In this document: in pieces, positions 53,266 to 61,398 of the stretch
Layout of the letters: each line of letters opens with the position of its first letter
Position numbering within the stretch: the first letter of the stretch is position 1
NCBI GenBank assembly: GCA_028724885.1
Contig: JAQYTJ010000031.1
Location: 62,001 to 126,000, forward strand
Source: Bacteroidales bacterium
Lineage (GTDB): Bacteria; Bacteroidota; Bacteroidia; Bacteroidales; UBA932
DNA length: 64,000 nucleotides
Direction: 5' to 3'
Notes under the pieces: generated by a model
Databases searched by the model: none
What the model was told of the DNA's origin: nothing
What the model saw: the letters and a program-made list of their open reading frames with translations, nothing else
Program-made: the position numbers and the translations under genes

Positions 53266-54093
53266 CTATTTTGTGTATCTGGTCGAAATGATGATGAGGT
53301 TGGCGACCGAAGTCAGGAACGAGCCTATCGACGTCCAGAAGCCTACCGACCTGACGTTGTTCTCGTTAAGGGTGGACTGGCGAGCGCGAACCTTGTTCGG
53401 CTCGACGTAAACCACGTCGTTTTGCTGAAGATAATACGCCGGCGAATCGAACAAGTTCTTCGAGCGGAGATCTATCTTGTACGACTCTCGCTTGCCGTTC
53501 TGCTCCCTGATGACGGTTATGTTGTCTCGCTTGCCGTAAATGGTCAGGTCCTTGGCGAGGCTCAGCGCCTGCAGGATAGTGATCTTGTCGCCCGATACCG
53601 AGTAAGAGCCAGGGCTGTTCACCTCCCCGAGGACGGAAATCATGAAGTTCATGAATTCGACCGTCACAACGGCTCCTTTCAGCAGTTCCCTGTCCTCCAG
53701 TTCTCCCTTGATTAGGCGTGACAGCTCCCAACGATTCAACCCGGCGACGTGGATAGTCCCCAAAATCGGGAAATCGATGTCTCCGTCGTTGTCTACGACA
53801 TAGCCCAGAAGTCTCTGATTGCCATAGCTCGTAGCAGTGATCTCCGAACCCGCCTGATAAGATGCTACCGGGAGATTGAACGAGGCCGCCAGCTCGGGGT
53901 CTTTTGACGAGACCACGATTGAGAGCTGATCCTTCGGCTGAATCACGACGCCTGTGTTCGCAGTCATCTTCCAGGTTGAATCAGATGTCACATCCTGCAA
54001 ATAATTTATGTTCCTATATGTCTTCGACGAGCAGGATGCCAGGATTAACGCCCCTGATAATAAAATAAATAGTCTGGCTAGCTTTTTCCGCAT
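53266..54093 (-). CDS. Wza-like polysaccharide export lipoprotein
   Basis: A 275-residue outer-membrane lipoprotein (lipobox LASC, Cys21) with the Poly_export domain (VIQPKDQLSIVVSSKDPELAASFNLP, then DGDIDFPILGTIHVAGL), an SLBB-type domain (VLGEVNSPGSYSVSGDKITILQALSLA) and a C-terminal hydrophobic helix (GSFLTSVANLIIIS). It forms the outer-membrane pore for the capsule or exopolysaccharide. First gene of the wza-wzc-cpsB operon, with a good promoter 33 bp upstream. Confidence 0.92.
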   Translation of the reverse strand: MRKKLARLFILLSGALILASCSSKTYRNINYLQDVTSDSTWKMTANTGVVIQPKDQLSIVVSSKDPELAASFNLPVASYQAGSEITATSYGNQRLLGYVVDNDGDIDFPILGTIHVAGLNRWELSRLIKGELEDRELLKGAVVTVEFMNFMISVLGEVNSPGSYSVSGDKITILQALSLAKDLTIYGKRDNITVIREQNGKRESYKIDLRSKNLFDSPAYYLQQNDVVYVEPNKVRARQSTLNENNVRSVGFWTSIGSFLTSVANLIIISTRYTK

Positions 54094-54125
54094 AATTTGC
54101 TAGTGCTTTACACTTTGAAATTTTG

Positions 54126-54156
54126 CAAATATATGATCTTTGACATCAAAAAACAA
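54126..54156 (-). promoter_or_regulatory. Promoter of the wza-wzc-cpsB operon
   Basis: On the minus strand TTG (54154-54156), 20 bp and TATATTTG (54126-54133) form a good Bacteroidetes promoter 33 bp before the wza-like ATG. No invertible-promoter repeats, as known for Bacteroides fragilis capsules, flank it. Confidence 0.75.
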
Positions 54157-54204
54157 GGATTTGACATAGTTATCCAAAGATGCAAGTATTTTTTATGCAG
54201 AAGA

Positions 54205-54235
54205 TTTGAATATAAACGGAAAAAGGCTATATTTG
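54205..54235 (+). promoter_or_regulatory. Promoter of rpmE2
   Basis: TTTG (54205-54208), exactly 19 bp, TATATTTG (54228-54235): a perfect consensus match 47 bp before the L31 gene. Confidence 0.88.
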
Positions 54236-54282
54236 CACGCTGAAATTTGCAGCAAGAATCTGTTTAATTAAATTTTAAAAAA

Positions 54283-54537
54283 ATGAAAAAAGGACTTCAT
54301 CCCGAAACCTACCGCCTTGTAGCTTTCAAGGATATGTCGAACGACACGGTATTCATCACTCGTTCCTGCGCCCAGACAAAAGATACGCTGGAAGTGGACG
54401 GGGTTGAGTATCCGGTTGTGAAGGTCGAGATTTCTAACACTTCTCACCCATTCTACACAGGCAAAGTCAAGCTCGTTGACACAGCTGGTCGCGTTGATAA
54501 ATTCTATCAGAGATACAAGGACCGCAAGAAAGCGTAA
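54283..54537 (+). CDS. rpmE2: 50S ribosomal protein L31 type B
   Basis: An 84-residue L31 of the cysteine-free type B form: MKKGLHPETYRLVAFKDMSND, then the conserved SHPFYTGKVKLVDTAGRVDKFYQRYK end. The zinc-binding CxxC of type A is absent, as expected. Monocistronic, with its own consensus promoter. Confidence 0.97.
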   Translation: MKKGLHPETYRLVAFKDMSNDTVFITRSCAQTKDTLEVDGVEYPVVKVEISNTSHPFYTGKVKLVDTAGRVDKFYQRYKDRKKA

Positions 54538-54547
54538 GGTTCAAAAA

Positions 54548-54578
54548 TTTGTAGGGAAAGGATTTTTGCCTATATTTG
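54548..54578 (+). promoter_or_regulatory. Promoter of tRNA-Glu
   Basis: TTTG (54548-54551), 19 bp, TATATTTG (54571-54578) is a perfect consensus promoter 17 bp before the tRNA. Confidence 0.85.
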
Positions 54579-54595
54579 CAATCCTTTCCGACTAC

Positions 54596-54667
54596 GGTGG
54601 GTTCGTATAACGGTTAGTACTCGAGATTCTCAATCTCGCAATAGGAGTTCGATTCTCCTACCCACTA
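54596..54667 (+). tRNA. tRNA-Glu (anticodon CTC)
   Basis: A 72-nt cloverleaf fits: acceptor GGTGGGT/ACCCACT (with a G-T first pair), D stem GTAT/GTAC, anticodon stem CGAGA/TCTCG around TTCTCAA (anticodon CTC, reading GAG), T stem AGGAG/CTCCT with TTCGATT loop, discriminator A. No CCA is encoded directly after it. It is followed by a strong terminator. Confidence 0.93.
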
Positions 54668-54695
54668 CTACGGCGACCGGAAACGGCGCCAAATG

Positions 54696-54737
54696 AATAG
54701 GGACAATGACACAAATGCCATTGTCCCTATTTTTTTC
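54696..54737 (+). terminator. Rho-independent terminator after tRNA-Glu
   Basis: A 13-bp perfect stem (AATAGGGACAATG / CATTGTCCCTATT) with a 10-nt loop and a run of seven to eight T residues. Confidence 0.93.
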
Positions 54738-54818
54738 AGAGAATCTATTCCGAACCAAATCCTTAACAATTCATCCAACGTTTTATTGACCAAGTCCCAA
54801 CCCTCGTTAATATTCAAG

Positions 54819-54849
54819 TTTGCATATTCATAAATCTTAAGTAACTTTA
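54819..54849 (+). promoter_or_regulatory. Promoter of the SGNH esterase gene
   Basis: TTTG (54819-54822), 19 bp, TAACTTTA (54842-54849), 20 bp before the ATG. The -7 box deviates from TAnnTTTG only at the last base, as at the defence operon. Confidence 0.7.
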
Positions 54850-54869
54850 GACAAAAGTTAGTTTTAGCA

Positions 54870-55979
54870 ATGAAAAAGTTCATTCTGGCGGCCATGGCGC
54901 TGCTTTTCTTTATTCCTTCTTTCGCAAAAGATGCCGCAAAGGCCACGACTGTGCCTGCATCCGATAGCAGAATAACGTACATAGGCAGAACCCTCGTAGA
55001 AGACAACAGCGTTTCTTTCGACTGGACAGGAACATATTTCCGAGTGAAAATTAAAGGTAACATGCTTTCGATGAAGGTTTCCGACACGAAAAAGAATTAT
55101 TACAATGTCTGGGTGGATGCTCCTATGAGCGAGAAGCCAAGCGAGGTGATAACAGTCACGGGGAAGGACACTACTATAGTAATATGTAGCCTGCCGAAAG
55201 GGAAGAAAGCTACCACGCATGTTATCACAGTGCAGAAAAGGACAGAAGGAGAGCAAGGAAAGACTACTATCTCGGAGTTCACCTGCGATGGGGAATTTTT
55301 GCAGGCCGAGAAGTCGAAGGATCGGATTATCGAATATGTCGGCGACTCATATACCTGCGGATATGGCACAGAAGCATCCAACAAGGAGAGATTTTCCCCA
55401 CAGACCGAAAACCAGAACCTGACGTACGCATGCAAAGTAGCGAGGTACTTCGGGGCAGACCAGGTCATAATAGCTCATTCAGGAATGGGAATAGTCAGAA
55501 ATTACAACGGAAACCTCACGGGGGACGACATGGGCAGGCGATACCTCCAGACTTTCGACACAGATAAGTCTCTGAAATGGAACGCCGGCGAATCAGCAAT
55601 CAAACCTGACATCACTGTCATCTACCTTTGCACGAATGACTTTTCTTCAGGCATGCAGCCTAGCCTGAGGCGTTTCAAGCAAAACTATATTACTCTGCTT
55701 AAAGAGATAAAGAACAACTACGGAGAGGATTACCCTATCCTGATGATGGTGCCGAAGCACGATAAAATGATGTATGAATATATTTACTCGGTGCTGAACG
55801 ACTGCGGAATGAAGAATATTCATATATTGCAGTTAGGCCCGGATATCCATGACAACGATGACGACATGGGTGCTGACGGGCATCCGAATGGTCTTGGTCA
55901 CACTAAAATAGCATATTCATTAATCCCATATATTTCCACTATCACGGGATGGGGAATTTCTGAAAACAAGATAAAATGA
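54870..55979 (+). CDS. Secreted SGNH/GDSL esterase, carbohydrate esterase 2-like
   Basis: A 369-residue exported protein with a signal peptide (MKKFILAAMALLFFIPSFA). An N-terminal beta-sandwich (~30-145) comes before the SGNH hydrolase domain: block I GDSYTCGYG (nucleophile ~Ser160), CTNDFS (block III) and ADGHPNGLGHTKIA with the catalytic His. This two-domain order is that of CE2 acetyl-esterases, which remove acetyl groups from xylan or glucomannan. Substrate is not determined. It is followed within 8 nt by a small membrane protein. Confidence 0.87.
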   Translation: MKKFILAAMALLFFIPSFAKDAAKATTVPASDSRITYIGRTLVEDNSVSFDWTGTYFRVKIKGNMLSMKVSDTKKNYYNVWVDAPMSEKPSEVITVTGKDTTIVICSLPKGKKATTHVITVQKRTEGEQGKTTISEFTCDGEFLQAEKSKDRIIEYVGDSYTCGYGTEASNKERFSPQTENQNLTYACKVARYFGADQVIIAHSGMGIVRNYNGNLTGDDMGRRYLQTFDTDKSLKWNAGESAIKPDITVIYLCTNDFSSGMQPSLRRFKQNYITLLKEIKNNYGEDYPILMMVPKHDKMMYEYIYSVLNDCGMKNIHILQLGPDIHDNDDDMGADGHPNGLGHTKIAYSLIPYISTITGWGISENKIK

Positions 55980-55986
55980 TCATATC

Positions 55987-56385
55987 ATGAAGACATCAGC
56001 GAAAGTCATTTCTGGCATAATCCTATTCTTGGTAACAGCATTTGCCATATTCTTTTACATCCGCTTCTATTTCGTTTTCGGCGACGGTGTGAAGGCTGGC
56101 GAGCTGAATCAGTTCACTTACAAAGGCTATGTTTTCAAGACTTATGAAGGCAAGCTGATTCAGGCAGGCTTCAGAGGAGCTCAGAAAGGCACAGTGGGTA
56201 CGTCGGTGGAATCATACATATTCGATTTCTCGGTAACCGATAAAGTAGTGGCTGAAGACCTGATGCAGTGCTCTGGGAAAATAGTGGAGCTTCATTACAA
56301 GGAATACCTTGGAACACTGCCTTGGAGGGGCATGCAGAAGCACATAGTTGATAAAGTAATTTCTGTTTCAGAACCAACTCAGTAA
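55987..56385 (+). CDS. Small membrane-anchored protein of unknown function
   Basis: A 132-residue protein with one N-terminal membrane helix (~7-29) and a soluble domain containing GELNQFTYKGYVFKTYEGKLIQAGF, FDFSVTDKVV and the LGTLPWRGMQKHIVDKV end. Homologous small proteins are widespread in Bacteroidetes and are often mislabelled 6-phosphogluconate dehydrogenase; nothing here supports that activity. It lies 1 nt upstream of the S9 peptidase gene. Confidence 0.75.
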   Translation: MKTSAKVISGIILFLVTAFAIFFYIRFYFVFGDGVKAGELNQFTYKGYVFKTYEGKLIQAGFRGAQKGTVGTSVESYIFDFSVTDKVVAEDLMQCSGKIVELHYKEYLGTLPWRGMQKHIVDKVISVSEPTQ

Positions 56386-56386
56386 T

Positions 56387-58432
56387 ATGAAAGCTAAATA
56401 CTCTCTTGTAGCACTCTTGTTCGCGTCTCAATTATTGTTTGCCCAGACGGGCATCGTCGCTAGGCATCCTGCGAATCCGCAGGGTAAGGATTTCACGATG
56501 GAAGACGTTACAATAAGCCGTAATGTTTATCCTTTAAACAATTTTGCAAGATGGGATGATGACAATTCCATTCGGGTGTTTTCTGACGGGGCATGGAAAA
56601 AAATGGACCCTGCCACAGGAGTTACCAGTGAATTTGAAGCAGAGGCGCTTCCCGATGGCTTTCTAAAAGAGGCATGCAATATCACAAAGAATCCTCAGAA
56701 GAATACCTTCGCCTACACTGTCGGCAAGAGTCTGTTCATTTATAGCGGGGGGCAGGTACCTGTAGCGGAAAGCGAGAACGAAGATATCACTTACGGCCAG
56801 TCGGTAAGCCGCAACGAGTTTGGCATCAATGGTGGGATTTTTTGGTCCCCAAGTGGGTCAAAGCTAGCTTTTTACCGGAAAGACGAGAGCAGGGTGACAA
56901 ATTTCCCTCTCCTGGACATCAAGACAAGGACCGGAGAACTGAAGAACATAAAATACCCAATGAATGGGATGGAGAGCGAGGGAATAAGCTTAGGAATATA
57001 TGACACCAAGTCACAGAACACGGTTTACTGCAGTGTCACTGACTTTGGATACGACAGATACCTAACGAACATCAGCTGGTCTCCAGATGACAAGTACATA
57101 TTCATTCAGGTTCTGGATCGCACCCAGAGCCACTGCAAGCTCAATATGTACAGGGCATCCGATGGCTCGTTCGTCCGCACGATCCTCACCGAGGACAACG
57201 ACCGTTACACCGAGCCGCTGGATCCAATCTGGTTCGTCAAGGGAGCATATTCATTCATTTATAGGACCGACAACCGCGATGGTTACCGCAATCTCTATCT
57301 CTGCGACACTCTTGGGAACGTGCGCAGGCTGACTTCCGTGGATGCAGACGTGAAATATGCAGGGAACAACGGTAAGTCTGTATGGTACACTTCTGCCGAA
57401 GTCTCCCCTGTCGAGCAGCACCTGTTCAGGGTTGAATTGAGGCTTGGGAAAGGTGCTAAGGCCGTAAGCGGCGCTAAGATTTCGAAGCCGGTACGCCTTA
57501 CCACCCAAGAAGGCTGGCATTCCATTTCCTTCAATAATGAATATTCTGAATATATTGACTCTTATTCCAGCTTCAACGTACCAAGAGTGGTGAATCTCTG
57601 CAAGGCGGATGGGAAACTGGTCAGGAACATTCTAACTGCCGAAGATCCACTAAAGGATTACCGCACAGGCGAAGCAATGCTTGGAACAGTGAAGAGCGCC
57701 GATGGGAAGTACGACAACTGGTACAGGCTGTTCCTGCCCGCAGACTTCGATGCTTCGAAGAAATACCCTGTGGTACTTTACGTTTACGGAGGTCCTCATT
57801 CCCAGATGGTTACAGGTGCATGGCTGGGAAATGTGCGCATGTGGGAGATGCTTATGGCTCAGAAAGGCTACATCGTCTATGTTCAGGATAACCGAGGCAC
57901 AGAAAACCGTGGCTCAGAATTCGAAAAGGCCACTCACGACCAATTAGGCCAGTGCGAAATGGCTGACCAAATGGTCGGAATCAATATGCTCAAAAGCCTC
58001 CCGTTCGTGGATTCCACCAGGATAGGCGTTCATGGTTGGAGCTACGGAGGCTACATGACCATATCACTGATGACGAATTTCCCGCAGACATTCAAGGTTG
58101 GAGTAGCCGGAGGACCTGTCATAGACTGGAAATGGTACGAGGTCATGTACGGCGAGCGCTACATGGACACCGAAGCCCTGAACCCTAAAGGATTCAAGAA
58201 AGTCAGCCTGATCAATAAGGCTGCGGATCTGAAAGGCAAACTGCTCATCTGCCAGGGGGCAATCGACAACACCGTGGTATGGGAGCACAGCCTGAGCTTC
58301 GTCCAGGAGTGCATCGAGGAGAACGTGCAGTTGGACTATTTTCCTTACCCCTGCTCGGAACATAACGTAGCAGGGAGATGGAGGGTTCATCTGATGGATA
58401 AGGTAACTGAATATTTCGACGAGCATCTTTAG
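56387..58432 (+). CDS. S9B-family dipeptidyl peptidase IV-like
   Basis: A 681-residue exported serine peptidase (signal peptide to ~QLLFAQ). Residues ~40-410 form the DPP IV beta-propeller (WSPSGSKLAFYRKDESRV, ISWSPDDKYIFIQVLDR), and the C-terminal alpha/beta-hydrolase has the nucleophile motif GWSYGGY (Ser ~551), an Asp in QGAIDNTVVW and His in SEHNVAG. DPP IV removes Xaa-Pro dipeptides from peptides in the periplasm. The GWSYGGY nucleophile sets it apart from acylaminoacyl peptidases. Confidence 0.92.
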   Translation: MKAKYSLVALLFASQLLFAQTGIVARHPANPQGKDFTMEDVTISRNVYPLNNFARWDDDNSIRVFSDGAWKKMDPATGVTSEFEAEALPDGFLKEACNITKNPQKNTFAYTVGKSLFIYSGGQVPVAESENEDITYGQSVSRNEFGINGGIFWSPSGSKLAFYRKDESRVTNFPLLDIKTRTGELKNIKYPMNGMESEGISLGIYDTKSQNTVYCSVTDFGYDRYLTNISWSPDDKYIFIQVLDRTQSHCKLNMYRASDGSFVRTILTEDNDRYTEPLDPIWFVKGAYSFIYRTDNRDGYRNLYLCDTLGNVRRLTSVDADVKYAGNNGKSVWYTSAEVSPVEQHLFRVELRLGKGAKAVSGAKISKPVRLTTQEGWHSISFNNEYSEYIDSYSSFNVPRVVNLCKADGKLVRNILTAEDPLKDYRTGEAMLGTVKSADGKYDNWYRLFLPADFDASKKYPVVLYVYGGPHSQMVTGAWLGNVRMWEMLMAQKGYIVYVQDNRGTENRGSEFEKATHDQLGQCEMADQMVGINMLKSLPFVDSTRIGVHGWSYGGYMTISLMTNFPQTFKVGVAGGPVIDWKWYEVMYGERYMDTEALNPKGFKKVSLINKAADLKGKLLICQGAIDNTVVWEHSLSFVQECIEENVQLDYFPYPCSEHNVAGRWRVHLMDKVTEYFDEHL

Positions 58433-58444
58433 ACAATCTAAACG

Positions 58445-58480
58445 AATCAAGGTGGCCTTGCAGACCACCTTGATTTTATT
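58445..58480 (+). terminator. Rho-independent terminator after the S9 peptidase
   Basis: An 11-bp perfect stem (AATCAAGGTGG / CCACCTTGATT) with a 9-nt loop, followed by TTTATT. It lies between convergent genes and may also stop the minus-strand transport gene, although the T-run is only on the plus side. Confidence 0.85.
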
Positions 58481-58492
58481 ATGTAGGATTCA

Positions 58493-59923
58493 TCATTCGC
58501 TTATAGGCTCATATCTCGGCGCAAGGGATTTCATGACACCCCAGCCAACCAAGTAAGCTACGGCGCAAACGCAGAATATTATGAAATACCCTGCTGGCTT
58601 ACCCGTGAAACCCATAAACTGCATGTTCGTTTCTCCAGCGTAAACGAAAAGCCTTCCGGCGACCTGCTGAAAGACGAAAGAGCTTATACCAGCGGCCATT
58701 CCGCATATCCCTGTAATCGTCGCAGATGCCCTCTTCGGGAACATGTCTGTTCCAACAGTGTAAAGGTTCGCAGACCAAGACTGATGGGCAGCGCAGCCAA
58801 GCCCGATGCAGAGGACAGGAAGCCAAGGGGAAATTTTGCCTAGCGGCTGAGCCAGAAGCACTACGAGAGGAATGACAGCGAATATCAGCATCGCACGTGT
58901 GCGGCTGGCGTATGGATCTTTCCCCGTCTTATTCATGATGATGGTCGGGAGTTTGCCGCCAAAAATAGACAGCATCGTGATGAGGTACAATGTAAAAATC
59001 AGCGCCATTCCCAATGGGTCAGATGTTTTGATACCGAACTGAGTATTCAGATAAGAAGGGGTCCAGAATAAGAAGAACCACCAAACTCCATCCGTCAGGA
59101 ACCTGGCAAGGACAAATGCCCATGTCTGCCTATGCTTGAAGCACTCCATGATGGACATTTTCCTAACAGAGCCTTCAGCGCTCGCCTTCACGAATTTAGC
59201 ATCTGCCTCTTTATCCTGTTCGATATAAGCGAGTTCTTCCGCATTTACATGCTTGTTTTCCGAAGGTTTCTTATAGATGAATATCCAGAATCCCATCCAG
59301 ATGAAGCCAAGTGCTCCTATGATAAGGAAAGCCATTTCCCAGCCGAAATGCGCAGCCAAGATGGGAACCGTTAGAGGAGCGATAAGGGCTCCGATGGATG
59401 AACCAGAATTGAATATGGACGTTGCGAAAGCCCTGTCTTTCTTAGGGAAATATTCCGCAGTAGCCTTAATTGCCGATGGAAAGTTACCTCCTTCACCTAG
59501 CGCCAAGACACATCGCGCGACTATGAACATCCACACGCTGAATGTGGAAATCATGACCACCATGTCCCCAGTCGCCTGTATAAGTTCGAGCCTAGAAGAA
59601 ACCCCGACGTAAGATTCAGTGAGAACGCCGCACAGTGCATGAATGCAAGCGCCCAGAGACCATACTCCTATAGAAACCGCATAGCCTTTTTTCGTGCCTA
59701 GCTTATCGACGATTCCACCCGCAAAGAGCTGTGCAAAAGCATACACGATGGCAAAAATCCCAGTGATGTTACCATAATCCACCTCGTTCCAATGAAATTC
59801 CGGCTTGATGAACTCATCCCATGTCAGAGATAGCACTTGCCTGTCCAGATAATTGACAGTAGTCGCTAGGAACAGCATTGCACATATCACCCAGCGGAAA
59901 TTGGTCATTTTCTTATTTTCCAT
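58493..59923 (-). CDS. exuT: MFS transporter, ExuT-like hexuronate permease
   Basis: A 476-residue 12-helix transporter of the anion:cation symporter group. It opens with FRWVICAMLFLATTVNYLDRQVLSL and contains the ACS-type ALGEGGNFPSAIKATAEYFPKKDRAFATSIFNSG segment. ExuT imports glucuronate and galacturonate by proton symport. It starts 3 nt after uxaC, which supports hexuronates as the substrate. Length is slightly above the E. coli protein because of a longer central loop. Confidence 0.87.
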   Translation of the reverse strand: MENKKMTNFRWVICAMLFLATTVNYLDRQVLSLTWDEFIKPEFHWNEVDYGNITGIFAIVYAFAQLFAGGIVDKLGTKKGYAVSIGVWSLGACIHALCGVLTESYVGVSSRLELIQATGDMVVMISTFSVWMFIVARCVLALGEGGNFPSAIKATAEYFPKKDRAFATSIFNSGSSIGALIAPLTVPILAAHFGWEMAFLIIGALGFIWMGFWIFIYKKPSENKHVNAEELAYIEQDKEADAKFVKASAEGSVRKMSIMECFKHRQTWAFVLARFLTDGVWWFFLFWTPSYLNTQFGIKTSDPLGMALIFTLYLITMLSIFGGKLPTIIMNKTGKDPYASRTRAMLIFAVIPLVVLLAQPLGKISPWLPVLCIGLGCAAHQSWSANLYTVGTDMFPKRASATITGICGMAAGISSFVFQQVAGRLFVYAGETNMQFMGFTGKPAGYFIIFCVCAVAYLVGWGVMKSLAPRYEPISE

Positions 59924-59926
59924 GGA

Positions 59927-61327
59927 TTAGAATTTGAAATATTCTTTGGCATTGCCATAACAGATGTCGGAAACAATTTTTCCAATCGCCTCCATCTCAC
60001 TTTCAGGCAGTCTTCCCGTCTGAACCTGATCACCAACGTAACTGCAGAGAATCCTGCGAAAATATTCATGCCTTGGATAGCTGATGAAGCTCCTTGAATC
60101 AGTGAGCATGCCTACGAAACGGCTTAAGAGCCCCAAGTTAGCCAAGGTCTCAATCTGCGTTCTCATGCCTGGCTCATTGTCGAGGAACCACCACGCTGCG
60201 CCAAACTGCATCTTTCCAGGACAGCTGCCATCGTTGAAGTTATATGCCATAGTTGTCATTACTTCATTATCTTTAGGGTTTAGGCAGTAAAGAATGGTTT
60301 TCGCAAGTTTTCCGGAAGATGCAAGTTTATCTAGGAAACGATTCCCGCTTTCGGCGATTTCACGGTCATGTACGGAATCATATCCAGTATCTGGCCCGAG
60401 ACTCAGGAACATCTTGGTGTTATTATTACGAATGGCTCCTACGTGGAACTGCTGCGTCCAGCCAGACTCTGCGTCCATTACCCCAAGATCATAGAGGAGA
60501 GCGCTACGGAACTTCCTGATTTCTACTTCATTCGGATACATACCGACAAGCACTTTCTTTAAAATGGTATCAGCATTTTCAGGCGTGCAGTCATCGGCGT
60601 AGAATTCTGTGAGTCCGTGATCTGATAAACGGCAGCCCATAGAAGCAAAGAAATCGTGGCGTTTCTTCAACGCATCCAAGAGCGTCGAATATGAATGGAT
60701 ATCTATGTCTGCGGCCTCTCCGAGCTTTCTCAGATATTCGTTGAAAGCATCAGGATTATCAATCCCCATAGCCTTGTCTGGCCTCCAGGCAGGAAGCACC
60801 TTTACGCCGAAAGGATGCTCGGAGATATATCTGTGCCATTCAAGAGTATCTGCAGGGTCATCTGTCGTGCAGACCACCTCGACATTGAATTTTTTGATAA
60901 GATTCTGGCCAGAATATTCAGGAGACTGTAATTTTTCGTTGCACTCGTCAAAAATTTCTTTCGCAGTTTCAGGCTTAAAAATTTTATATATTCCAAAAAC
61001 CCTGGCAAGCTCTAGATGAGTCCATACATAAAGAGGGTTTCCCATCAACGCAGGAACAGTTTCGGCCCATTTTTCGAATTTTTCAAAAGAGGAACGGTCT
61101 CCGGTGACGTAATCCTCACTCACTCCGTTAGCCCTCATAGCCCTCCATTTATAATGGTCGACGCCCAGCCACAACTCCGTGATGTCCTTGAACTTATAGT
61201 CCTGGGCAATCATCCTAGGCACCAGATGGCAGTGATAATCGATGATTGGCTGTCTTTCAGCAAAATCATGGTAAAGCCGTTTCGCGAAATCATTTGAAAG
61301 CAAAAAATCCTGATTGATGAATGACAT
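59927..61327 (-). CDS. uxaC: Glucuronate isomerase (uronate isomerase)
   Basis: A 466-residue amidohydrolase-fold enzyme converting D-glucuronate to D-fructuronate and D-galacturonate to D-tagaturonate. Family marks are PIIDYHCHLVP (metal-site His32, His34), the ELWLGVDHYKWRAMRANGV segment, VVCTTDDPADTLEWH and FVGMLTDSRSFISYPRHEYFRRILC. It forms a two-gene hexuronate operon with the ExuT-like permease. Downstream steps (uxaB, uxuB, kdgK) are not in the window. Confidence 0.96.
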   Translation of the reverse strand: MSFINQDFLLSNDFAKRLYHDFAERQPIIDYHCHLVPRMIAQDYKFKDITELWLGVDHYKWRAMRANGVSEDYVTGDRSSFEKFEKWAETVPALMGNPLYVWTHLELARVFGIYKIFKPETAKEIFDECNEKLQSPEYSGQNLIKKFNVEVVCTTDDPADTLEWHRYISEHPFGVKVLPAWRPDKAMGIDNPDAFNEYLRKLGEAADIDIHSYSTLLDALKKRHDFFASMGCRLSDHGLTEFYADDCTPENADTILKKVLVGMYPNEVEIRKFRSALLYDLGVMDAESGWTQQFHVGAIRNNNTKMFLSLGPDTGYDSVHDREIAESGNRFLDKLASSGKLAKTILYCLNPKDNEVMTTMAYNFNDGSCPGKMQFGAAWWFLDNEPGMRTQIETLANLGLLSRFVGMLTDSRSFISYPRHEYFRRILCSYVGDQVQTGRLPESEMEAIGKIVSDICYGNAKEYFKF

Positions 61328-61350
61328 GGTCTTCTGTGGTATTAGATATT

Positions 61351-61383
61351 CAAAGATAATAATATTTTGAAGACCATGTCAAA
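61351..61383 (-). promoter_or_regulatory. Putative uxaC-exuT promoter
   Basis: On the minus strand TTTG (61380-61383), 21 bp, TATCTTTG (61351-61358), 23 bp before the uxaC ATG. The -7 box is consensus, the spacer two bases longer than usual. Confidence 0.55.
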
Positions 61384-61398
61384 TTTATGTAATTCAGT

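Noticed and set aside
53366..53731. 121-codon alternative frame inside the wza-like gene
   Set aside because: Same-strand shifted frame with unnatural composition (Arg, Gln, Gly-rich); the Poly_export frame is clearly the real one.
54126..54235. Invertible capsule promoter
   Set aside because: No inverted repeats flank the wza promoter and no recombinase gene is near; the two promoters there are simply divergent.
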